A stretch of DNA of 33,862 nt from Symplocastrum torsivum CPER-KK1 (GTDB lineage Bacteria; Cyanobacteriota; Cyanobacteriia; Cyanobacteriales; Coleofasciculaceae): the NCBI GenBank assembly GCA_019358875.1, contig JAHHIF010000075.1, positions 1-33,862 of the forward strand, read 5' to 3'. Positions 16,118 through 23,232 of this stretch are shown here, piece by piece (the first letter of the stretch is position 1; every line of letters starts with the position of its first letter). The notes under the pieces were generated by a model. That model saw only the letters and a program-made list of their open reading frames with translations. It was not told the DNA's origin and ran no database searches. The position numbers and the translations under genes are program-made.

Positions 16118-17317
16118 GTGTTTAGACTAACTGGTCATCCAGATGTAGATACTATTGGACAGCTCAATATCACAGGTAACGTAACGCCCCAGAGCTGGTA
16201 TCAGCACATTCGATACAGCAATAAAAGAGGCAACTATCCCAATTTGCTTGCGATCGCTATCTTGTCGGACATTGTGTATTGGTACCGCCCTGTCGAAGTC
16301 AGAGATGAAACAACTCTCCATGTAGTTGGTTGGCGAAAGAAGTTTAAAGACGACAAGCTACAGCGAAGCCCGGATGCTTTTGCAAAGCTCTACGGTGTCT
16401 CGCTCAAACAGGTTCGAGAATCGCTGCAACTCCTACAAGAGCTAGGACTGATTGAGATTGAACTCCGACCTATCAAAACTAGATACGGCACTATTCCAAA
16501 CACCATGTTCATTGGTCTCAAGCCCTATGCCATAGCCGAAATCTCTTATCAGCTAAATCCTGAAACCCTTGAAAAGTCCTTGTTACCCAATTCGGTAGGA
16601 AGGGGTGCCGAATTGGGCAACAAGGGGTGCCGGATTGGGCAACAAGGGGTGCCGAATTGGGAACCGAACCATGCCGAAATCGGCACCTTATCTATATATA
16701 GAGATTACACAGAGAATACTAAAGAGATTACACAGACAAACACATCCCTGAAACCTGCACCGGCTAAAGAATGTGTGTGTGAAGAAGAAGTTGAATTAAC
16801 TGATGAGCCAAAGGATAGCTGCAAAGAAAAGACTGCTAAACCTTCAATAGACAAAGCAGAACTTGTCTCATTTGAGGCTGAATCACCACGAACCCAAGCG
16901 AAGAGACAATCCCAAAGACGTACCCAAGACTCTCCATTCACAGTTTGGAAGGAAAAAGTTGACCTTGCAACCTGGAAAGCATTCATTAACTGGAAAGCAC
17001 AACAAGCACCATCATCTGTACGTGACAAGCTAGCGTGGGCTTACAACACACTTAAGACAAATCTGGAACGTACTCAGCTTTCGTTTGAGAGCTTCCAGCA
17101 AGAAGCACAGTCACAGACACAAACACAAAACACGAAACTAGATGCCACTCCCGACCTTAAATCCTGGGATAGAGCGCAACATATCGAGCTAGCACAGCAG
17201 TATTTGGCAAAAGGTGTACCATTCTTGAAAGAGCAACCCTGGCATCCAAAATGGGTAGAGTTTGTGCAAGCTACTATGCCCGCATTCTTTGATGAGATGC
17301 AAGGAGTATCAACATGA
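16118..17317 (+). CDS. Replication initiator-like winged-helix protein (lambda O-like layout)
   Basis: A 399-residue protein. The N-terminal 145 residues (YPNLLAIAILSDIVYWYRP, LQRSPDAFAKLYGVSLKQVR, ESLQLLQELGLIEIELRP) fit the winged-helix domain of phage and plasmid replication initiators and replisome organisers. A low-complexity linker follows, encoded over 16600-16687 by 22-bp repeats read in all three frames. The C-terminal part (residues about 270-399; FTVWKEKVDLATWKAFINWK and EQPWHPKWVEFVQATM) may contact the helicase. The start GTG has GAGGA upstream, and the stop overlaps the DnaB start (ATGA), so the two are translationally coupled. It would bind the iterons in its own gene and load DnaB. 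The role is inferred from domain type and neighbours. Confidence 0.7.
   Translation: MFRLTGHPDVDTIGQLNITGNVTPQSWYQHIRYSNKRGNYPNLLAIAILSDIVYWYRPVEVRDETTLHVVGWRKKFKDDKLQRSPDAFAKLYGVSLKQVRESLQLLQELGLIEIELRPIKTRYGTIPNTMFIGLKPYAIAEISYQLNPETLEKSLLPNSVGRGAELGNKGCRIGQQGVPNWEPNHAEIGTLSIYRDYTENTKEITQTNTSLKPAPAKECVCEEEVELTDEPKDSCKEKTAKPSIDKAELVSFEAESPRTQAKRQSQRRTQDSPFTVWKEKVDLATWKAFINWKAQQAPSSVRDKLAWAYNTLKTNLERTQLSFESFQQEAQSQTQTQNTKLDATPDLKSWDRAQHIELAQQYLAKGVPFLKEQPWHPKWVEFVQATMPAFFDEMQGVST
16600..16735 (+). repeat. Putative replication origin: 22-bp iterons plus AT-rich 13-mers
   Basis: Three tandem 22-bp units start at 16600, 16622 and 16644 (consensus begins AAGGGGTGCCGAATTGGG) and a degenerate fourth at 16666. 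An inverted partial copy (GTTACCCAATTCGG) lies just upstream at about 16583-16596. To the right is TTATCTATATATAG and two copies of AGAGATTACACAG (16700-16712, 16723-16735). Iterons next to AT-rich 13-mers inside the initiator gene are the architecture of the lambda origin. Confidence 0.65.
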
Positions 17318-18666
17318 GCGCTACAGGACTTAATTTTAGTGCTTTTAGCGATCGCCTCCCTCCTCAAAATGTTGATGCCGAGGAGTCGATCCTTGGAGGG
17401 ATAATGCTCGACCCGGAAGCAATTGGTCGGGTAGCTGATCTGCTGCGTGCGGAAGCCCTCTACATTAATGCCCACAAAGAAATTTATAAAGCTGCCTTAG
17501 CCCTCCACAGCCAAGGTAAACCGACGGATTTGATGAGCGTCACCACTTGGCTATATGACCACGAGCTACTGGAAAAAGTTGGGGGTCAGAGTAAGTTAGC
17601 GCAGCTAGTTGAGCGCACTGTGTCAGCTGTCAATGTTGATCGCTACGCAACATTGGTGATGGACAAGTATCTGCGCCGTCAGCTCATCCAGACAGGCAAC
17701 GAGATTGTTCAGCTAGGTTACGAAACATCCATTGAGTTAGAAACTGTCCTTGAGCAATCCGAGCAAAAAGTATTCAATGTTGCAGGGCAGCGTCATGAAA
17801 CGAGCAATTGCGTCGAGGCAGTTAATGAAATACTGATTCGTAACTTTCAAGAGATTGAAGACTATGCGGCTGGTGTTTCTCAACCAGGATTAAACACTGG
17901 ACTGGTTGAAGTTGACCGAATCACTGGAGGATTGCAACGACAGGATTTAATTATCATCGCTGGTAGACCATCGACTGGTAAAACCGCCCTTAGTCTCAAT
18001 CTGGCTCACAACATCGTCATGTTACATAAACTGCCAGTGGTCATCTTTAGCCTAGAGATGTCCAAAGAACAATTAACCTATCGACTTTTGGCTCGAACCG
18101 CTCGAATCGAGTGTGAGCGTCTAAAGGCTGGGCGAATTGCACTCGGAGAATGGAAGATGCTAAGTCAGGCGGTAGATGAACTCTCTAAACTCAACATTTT
18201 CATTGATGACAGCTCGAATCCTTCAATTTTTGACATTAGAGCTAGGTTACGCCTAGTAGCATCTCAGCATGGGCAACTAGGCATGGTATTGGTGGATTAC
18301 CTTCAACTTATGGGGAGTGAGAACGAAAACAAGTTTCGTGTGCAGGAACTCGATAAAATTACTCGCTGCCTCAAGCAATTAGCCAAAGATTTTAATGTGC
18401 CAGTCGTCTGTATTTCGCAGTTAAACCGAGGAGTAGAGAATCGACAAGACAAACGCCCAATGATATCTGATTTACGTGATAGCGGGGCGATTGAGCAGGT
18501 AGCCGATGTAATTGCGCTTGTTTACCGAGAAGACTACTACAACTGTAACACCCCAAAGCGGGGGATTGTTGAAATGATTGTTGGTAAGCAACGCAATGGT
18601 TCTACTGGCACTGTAGAGCTTTTCTTCGAGCGGGAATATTCTCGGTTTATCGACTTGCATTACTAA
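17314..18666 (+). CDS. dnaB: Replicative DNA helicase (DnaB family)
   Basis: A 450-residue hexameric helicase that unwinds DNA at the fork. The N-terminal domain (PPQNVDAEESILGGIMLDPE, about residues 16-35) is typical of DnaB. The RecA-like C-terminal domain has Walker A GRPSTGKTALSLN at about 217-229, H2/Walker B LGMVLVDYLQLM near 325-336, and the CISQLNRGVENRQDKRPMIS DLRDSGAIEQ block. Length is normal and no intein is present. It starts with ATGA overlap to the initiator gene and has AAGGAG upstream. Being element-encoded, it probably serves this replicon and is not the chromosomal copy. Confidence 0.93.
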   Translation: MSATGLNFSAFSDRLPPQNVDAEESILGGIMLDPEAIGRVADLLRAEALYINAHKEIYKAALALHSQGKPTDLMSVTTWLYDHELLEKVGGQSKLAQLVERTVSAVNVDRYATLVMDKYLRRQLIQTGNEIVQLGYETSIELETVLEQSEQKVFNVAGQRHETSNCVEAVNEILIRNFQEIEDYAAGVSQPGLNTGLVEVDRITGGLQRQDLIIIAGRPSTGKTALSLNLAHNIVMLHKLPVVIFSLEMSKEQLTYRLLARTARIECERLKAGRIALGEWKMLSQAVDELSKLNIFIDDSSNPSIFDIRARLRLVASQHGQLGMVLVDYLQLMGSENENKFRVQELDKITRCLKQLAKDFNVPVVCISQLNRGVENRQDKRPMISDLRDSGAIEQVADVIALVYREDYYNCNTPKRGIVEMIVGKQRNGSTGTVELFFEREYSRFIDLHY

Positions 18667-18681
18667 TAACTAGAACTAAAA

Positions 18682-19062
18682 ATGGAACTTAGAGAAAACC
18701 CAGTACCAGCACCAAAGGTACAAGCGGATGACCAAGCTGTTTGGAGTGGTCTAAGAGCTTACAAATGCTACTGCTGTCACGACACTGGCTATGTCGTGCG
18801 GATAGAGAGAGTGTTGAAAAATCCGCACCTTTTTAGTCGTCCGATTCTCTGCCAGCGTGTCGGTTGCGCTGCCTCTGCCAAAGTTCAGGATGACCAATCA
18901 ATCGTTGATAGACAACTGACTTCAGAAGAATGTAGGAAGTTGCATGAGATCGGGAGAGATGATTGGCACATGAGCGAAGCTAACTGGCATCAACAGCGGC
19001 AAAAAGCATTGCTGAAGCTCTGGAGCGAACAAGCCACAAAGGGTCTTAAAAATTCTGAGTGA
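18682..19062 (+). CDS. Small Cys-rich (zinc-knuckle-like) protein
   Basis: A 126-residue protein that follows dnaB by 15 bp and so belongs to the same operon. CYCCHDTGYV (about residues 34-43) and CQRVGCAA (about 62-69) give paired cysteines suited to a zinc ribbon; the CxxCHDTGY form recalls primase- or DnaC-associated zinc knuckles. The C-terminal half is helical and charged. It may be a replication accessory factor such as a helicase partner, but that rests on position and the Cys pattern only. Confidence 0.6.
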   Translation: MELRENPVPAPKVQADDQAVWSGLRAYKCYCCHDTGYVVRIERVLKNPHLFSRPILCQRVGCAASAKVQDDQSIVDRQLTSEECRKLHEIGRDDWHMSEANWHQQRQKALLKLWSEQATKGLKNSE

Positions 19063-19155
19063 AGGGCACTCATCTTATATAGGCTCTCGTCAATCGACAA
19101 CTGACTAACCCAATCACAATAATCCAGAGGAGCCAGAGGGATATCTATTTCTCCA

Positions 19156-19173
19156 GCACAAGAACGCTTGTGC
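19156..19173. terminator. Hairpin between convergent genes
   Basis: Perfect seven-base stem GCACAAG/CTTGTGC with a four-base loop. It lacks a clear T-run. It lies between the ends of the helicase operon and the minus-strand gene at 19204. Confidence 0.35.
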
Positions 19174-19203
19174 GAGGGATGCGATCGCTTGGTTGTATCC
19201 TCG

Positions 19204-19899
19204 TTATTCTTCTTTGATAGCTGTTGAGGTAACCTTCCAGAGTTCTGTCACAACATGAAGACCGAAATGTTCTTGAAACTCTGCAACCAACGGCAAGGGA
19301 ACCAGCAAATGGTTGCCCTGCTCTTCGAGCAGGTTTAGACCGGGTGCCACCAGAGGAATCAAGGTGCCAAGGAGCTGACCCTTAGACGAACCAGAAAGTT
19401 TGAGTGTCTGCCACTGGATCAATAGCTTAAAGCCGAGTACCTCAATAATCTCGCTCACCCGAAGAAACTGCGAATTATCCAGAGACCGGAGCGACTTGGA
19501 AATCGAGCTATGGATGCCCTGATAACCAGATGTTATACCCCGACGGGTAGCTATAGCTGAGGCGATTTGAGAAACTTTCATTCCTGCCGCCAAGTCCTGC
19601 ACAATCTGTCTGAGTTGTTCTGGCGATTTCACGATTAGCGCCGGTTTGTCTGGGCAAGCGACAGCGAACTCTCCCCCTAAAGCTGTAACGATGTCAAAAA
19701 CCATCGGCAACTTGGAGCGTTCGATTGCCTGAAGAGCGTCAGTCACGGCCTTTTGCAGGCTGCGGTAGTTGGTTTCACCACGCAGATAGCAGATGAGTTT
19801 CGTCACGCCGTAAGCCGAAAGATCGTAGGAGTGCATTCGCTGCTCAATACAGCTAGTAACAGTAGTTGGCTCCCTCAAGAAGCCAGCAGAAGTAGACAT
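19204..19899 (-). CDS. Hypothetical protein, element-encoded
   Basis: A 231-residue protein without a family I recognise. The segment DLAAGMKVSQIASAIATRRG has helix-turn-helix-like spacing, and two Leu-rich helices with charged ends flank it (DNSQFLRVSEIIEVLGFKLL; GLNLLEEQGNHLLVPLPLVA). It could be a DNA-binding or antirepressor-type protein. The ATG at 19899 is preceded by CAAGG; an upstream in-frame start would add 22 residues without support. It is divergent from the methyltransferase fusion gene, and the spacer contains a GC-rich hairpin. Confidence 0.55.
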   Translation of the reverse strand: MSTSAGFLREPTTVTSCIEQRMHSYDLSAYGVTKLICYLRGETNYRSLQKAVTDALQAIERSKLPMVFDIVTALGGEFAVACPDKPALIVKSPEQLRQIVQDLAAGMKVSQIASAIATRRGITSGYQGIHSSISKSLRSLDNSQFLRVSEIIEVLGFKLLIQWQTLKLSGSSKGQLLGTLIPLVAPGLNLLEEQGNHLLVPLPLVAEFQEHFGLHVVTELWKVTSTAIKEE

Positions 19900-19974
19900 T
19901 GCCTTGCGCGGACTCTCATAAAATTGACATCTTGAAAGCTTCAAGGTGAAAGAACAAATAGGCACAGGTCACTC

Positions 19975-19995
19975 GTCGCTTGGCGAGCGACTTTT
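19975..19995. promoter_or_regulatory. GC-rich hairpin in the divergent spacer
   Basis: GTCGCT/AGCGAC with a five-base loop, followed by TTTT on the plus strand; further GGCGC/GCGCC pairing potential lies just downstream. It could be an attenuator or operator for the fusion gene. Confidence 0.35.
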
Positions 19996-20165
19996 AGGCG
20001 CGCACGAGAGCGCCAAGCAAGCGAACAATGCGCGGCTGTTCATGTTTAGAGTTTGTCACTTCCGATCATTACATACATACAGCCAAAACTTTCTCATTAA
20101 TAAGAACGCAACACACTAAACTAATGTGTTACAATCTTAGAAAGAGAAAAAAGGAGTTTGACGAC

Positions 20166-22862
20166 TTGGAAGGGGTGCACTCGGTCAGTCACAAAGAAGT
20201 TGAGAAGATTTCTTTCTCCCAAGGCTCAACCAATGCCCTAACGGTTGCCTGCATCGCGGGGGGTGGTGGCGGTGGCGCAATGGGAGCACTTCTAGCTGGC
20301 ATCACTCCAATTTGGTCGATTGACTTTGATCCCAATAAGCCGGAACTAAGCTTTGCCTTAGCCGATAGCTACAAAAAAAATTTCAACTGTCCTGTTATTC
20401 GTCAAACGGTTCAAGAAGTAGCAGCTAGGGGATTTACTGACTTACCTCGCCCGGACTTTCTCCTAATTACCCTTTCGTGTTCACATTTTGCTGCCTGTCG
20501 CAGTCACGGGGTAGCTGAAGATGAGAGCGACATTAGCGCCGCATCAGCTTCTAGCCAAGCCATCACAGAGCTGCAACCATTGGGTGTGGTGATAGAGAAT
20601 GTTCCCTTGTGGAAAGAGAGTAACTCCTACTCGTTCTTGATTCATACGTTAGAGTGCAGTGGGTATGAGTATACGGTCGAAATCCTAAAGGCTTCTGATT
20701 ATGGAGTGCCACAAGAGCGAGAACGTCTGATTATTCGTGCCTTGAAAGGTACCAGCGTGCCACCGATGATAGCGCCCACTCCGGCACCTTCTTGGTATGA
20801 GGCGATCGCCGACTTAATTAGGGAGTTACCGCAGTGCGACTTGCTACCTGATCAAAAAAAAGTAGTAGAAGCCTTGTTAGACACTGGAGAAGCAGTGCTT
20901 GTCGAACGCACCGGCTACCGCAACTCGAAGCCCAAAGTCCGCCTTTCTTCCCAACCCTGTTTCACTATCAAAGCGGCCATTGGGACAGATGGGAAACGCA
21001 GTAATCGCAACAAGTGCCTCAATATTGTACTTCCAGGTGGAGATGTCAGAAGGTTAACAGCCCGTGCGATCGCAAGACTTCAATCCTTCCCCGATGATTA
21101 CAAGCTTCCCAATCAGATGAAGGATGCCGGGCCTCTGCTTGGCTTAGCTATACCGCCGTTGTTGGCAAAAGCGATTTTTTTGAGCTTGAGCGGTGCTGTA
21201 AGGGAAATGAAGCAGGATTGGGCATCAGACTTAACCCTTGCCACGACTAAAATTAACCGGACAGATCTGGAAATTGGGGAAGATGGGGAAGATTTTCCTC
21301 CCCAATCTCCCAGCCTACGGCTCGCTACGCTAACAACTCCCTTACCTTCTCCATTTCATCAATGTGTCGTTGATCCAGAACTAGAGTCTTTAATTTCCCC
21401 CTTATCTGAGGAGCAGTACAAGGCATTAGAAGCTAGCATCTTGAGTGAGGGCTGTCGAGACCCGATTGTTTTCTGGAAAGAGAAAGGAGTCATTATTGAC
21501 GGACATCACCGCTTTTCGATTTGTCGCCGCAATAAGAAAGACTTTCAGAGAATCGAACTATCCTTCCCCGACAAAGAAGGCGTTAAGGCTTGGATGGCAG
21601 AAAACCAGCTACTAATGCGCCGCAACGCCAACGACCCAACCACCTGGTATCTTAGGGGGGTTTGGTATGAGGCTCATCAGGGTACTCATGGCGGTGATCG
21701 CAAATCCCAATCAAAACCTCACGATGAGGTTTTGATCTCTCCGAGTAAAAGTACGTCACAACTCGGAGCTGAAAAATTTGGGGTTTCGCCTGCGACTATC
21801 GACAGGGATGCCCAGTACAAAAGGGCGATAGATGCGCTTACCCGCCTTGGGGGAGGACAAATCCGAACTCTCCTTCTTAATGGAGAGACCGAACTCAAAA
21901 AAGCTAAAGTGATTGCTTTAGGCAAACAAGCACGCCATCAACCAGAAACTGTTGCACTCAAGCTTGGCAGAGTTCTCCGCCTTCCAAGAAATCCTAACCA
22001 AGACAACTCTCCCCTAGATAGGACTTTGGGTACCAACGATTCTCAAGGCTTGATAGAGGAACCAACAGAATCTCATAGTGGTTTAGATCGAGCTCATCAC
22101 CTTAAACTTTCTCCAGGAGGACTGGTAGAAATTGATGCACCTTCCAGGAAATTTATTCATGGGCATTATGGTCGGATAGAGAGCGTTGGTGAAAAAAACG
22201 CCCAAGTATGGGTCAGGAGCGCAATCGAAAACTGTGTGAAACTGCATAGTTTACGACATCGACAACTAACTCCCGTTCTCCTGGAAAAAGAGCATGAACT
22301 CAAAGAGGTGTGCGATCGCGTAGCTCGCCTTGAGAAGCAAGGAAGCTTAGATCCTTTTGAGCGGGATCTCCTGTGGCTATTATCGCGAGAGGTTGCCCAT
22401 AACCCTACACAACTGGGCTATCTAAACCTGATTGAAGCGAAGTATCTACCCCCAAGTGGTTCAAATGCATCAAAGGCTAGAGAGCCGATAGTAACCTCCC
22501 CAGTTGTACAAGTAATTGAACTGCCATTTCTGCCACCCACTTTAAATGAAATAATTGATACGGCTAGAAACGATATATCTGTCGTAGCTAGACAAAAGCG
22601 AGAGTGGACTGTCGTAGTCGCTAATGCCTGCTGTGGTTCTCATCAGTTTAAGGGACAGGTAAACATTGACTATCTCTGGCAAGTCAAAAATAATAGACGA
22701 GACCCGGACAATATTTGGGCGAGGACTAAGTTTATTAATGATGGTTTAGTTGCCGCGAAGATTATTAATAATGGTTCTTTGGAAGTGATCGTTTCTGTTT
22801 CTCATCGTCACGAAAAGTCTGATTCTGAGGGGGTGACAATTACTATTACTGAAATCAAATAA
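20166..22862 (+). CDS. Fusion: C5 cytosine methyltransferase, ParB-like domain, RusA-like resolvase
   Basis: An 898-residue multidomain protein. Residues about 25-345 are a C5-methyltransferase: motif I CIAGGGGGGAMG, catalytic-loop Cys105 in LSCSHFAACR (replacing the usual PPCQ), ENV at 144-146, QERERLII and a C-terminal GLAIPPLLAKAI. Residues about 398-600 are ParB-like: IIDGHHRFSICRR near 442, MAENQLLMRRN, and HTH-like LGAEKFGVSPATIDRD. About 650-700 resembles an SH3/KOW barrel (GHYGRIESVGEKNAQVWVRS). The last 120 residues match RusA Holliday-junction resolvases (PPTLNEII; RRDPDNIWARTKFINDGLVA). AGGAG nine bases before a TTG at 20166 supports this start; in-frame ATGs at 20124 and 20028 lack one. 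It may modify, bind and resolve the element's DNA. Confidence 0.8.
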   Translation: MEGVHSVSHKEVEKISFSQGSTNALTVACIAGGGGGGAMGALLAGITPIWSIDFDPNKPELSFALADSYKKNFNCPVIRQTVQEVAARGFTDLPRPDFLLITLSCSHFAACRSHGVAEDESDISAASASSQAITELQPLGVVIENVPLWKESNSYSFLIHTLECSGYEYTVEILKASDYGVPQERERLIIRALKGTSVPPMIAPTPAPSWYEAIADLIRELPQCDLLPDQKKVVEALLDTGEAVLVERTGYRNSKPKVRLSSQPCFTIKAAIGTDGKRSNRNKCLNIVLPGGDVRRLTARAIARLQSFPDDYKLPNQMKDAGPLLGLAIPPLLAKAIFLSLSGAVREMKQDWASDLTLATTKINRTDLEIGEDGEDFPPQSPSLRLATLTTPLPSPFHQCVVDPELESLISPLSEEQYKALEASILSEGCRDPIVFWKEKGVIIDGHHRFSICRRNKKDFQRIELSFPDKEGVKAWMAENQLLMRRNANDPTTWYLRGVWYEAHQGTHGGDRKSQSKPHDEVLISPSKSTSQLGAEKFGVSPATIDRDAQYKRAIDALTRLGGGQIRTLLLNGETELKKAKVIALGKQARHQPETVALKLGRVLRLPRNPNQDNSPLDRTLGTNDSQGLIEEPTESHSGLDRAHHLKLSPGGLVEIDAPSRKFIHGHYGRIESVGEKNAQVWVRSAIENCVKLHSLRHRQLTPVLLEKEHELKEVCDRVARLEKQGSLDPFERDLLWLLSREVAHNPTQLGYLNLIEAKYLPPSGSNASKAREPIVTSPVVQVIELPFLPPTLNEIIDTARNDISVVARQKREWTVVVANACCGSHQFKGQVNIDYLWQVKNNRRDPDNIWARTKFINDGLVAAKIINNGSLEVIVSVSHRHEKSDSEGVTITITEIK
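21711..21735. repeat. Palindrome copy 2, inside the fusion gene
   Basis: Arms TCAAAACCTCA/TGAGGTTTTGA around CGA; the same arms occur at 7606-7630. Here it encodes SKPHDEVLI between GGDRKSQ and the helix-turn-helix of the ParB-like domain, where the family is variable. Confidence 0.8.
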
Positions 22863-22973
22863 TGGCGAAGGTATTAACTTATTAATTTCATGTTTTAGCT
22901 CTGTATTAACAAGAGATTCGCCTCAATCTCCTGATATAAAGAATCTTTTAATAACAATAAAGCTATCTCAAAG

Positions 22974-23135
22974 ATGAAAAGATTCGACTCAAGTGGTTCG
23001 ACTCTTCTTTTGGTGCAAAAGGTAATTTGTCAAGGACTATTGTGTAAGCCTGTTGTCGCAACAGGAAAAGCTGGTGTTATCAGAGATACAGAGGCATTGT
23101 TGGATCTAGAACTGACTTGGAAGCTAGCCGGGTAG
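22974..23135 (+). CDS. Putative 53-residue microprotein overlapping the right 80-bp repeat
   Basis: An ATG frame encodes 53 residues, with the core VICQGLLCKPVVATGKAGVI then RDTEALLDLELTWKLAG. The left 80-bp repeat at 8720 encodes the same core; of five changed codons four differ only at the third base, a pattern expected from protein-level selection. There is no clear Shine-Dalgarno (TCAAAG before the ATG), and I know of no family. It may be the 3' end of a gene used as an integration site, or a member of a repeated small-gene family. It lies between the fusion gene and the DUF262 gene. Confidence 0.4.
   Translation: MKRFDSSGSTLLLVQKVICQGLLCKPVVATGKAGVIRDTEALLDLELTWKLAG
23023..23102 (+). 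repeat. 80-bp direct repeat, right copy (possible att site)
   Basis: Partner of 8720-8799, same orientation, ungapped, six mismatches, the first 34 bases identical. The pair is 14.3 kb apart and encloses the recombinase and the replication module. Confidence 0.85.
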
Positions 23136-23232
23136 AACGTTCAGCAGCTCTTCTTTTGAGTCGAAATCTTCACTCTGCGAGCGCTCAACAAAAGTCCGGT
23201 CAAGCTCGTCCACTCAGATTGAGAGGAATCAG

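Noticed and set aside
16600..16687. Possible CRISPR array or simple tandem repeat
   Set aside because: Units are head-to-tail with no spacers and lie within a coding frame next to 13-mers, which fits origin iterons better.
20028..20165. Upstream in-frame ATG codons (20028, 20124) for the methyltransferase fusion
   Set aside because: No ribosome-binding site and no family-like sequence; the TTG at 20166 has AGGAG at ideal spacing. The start stays uncertain.
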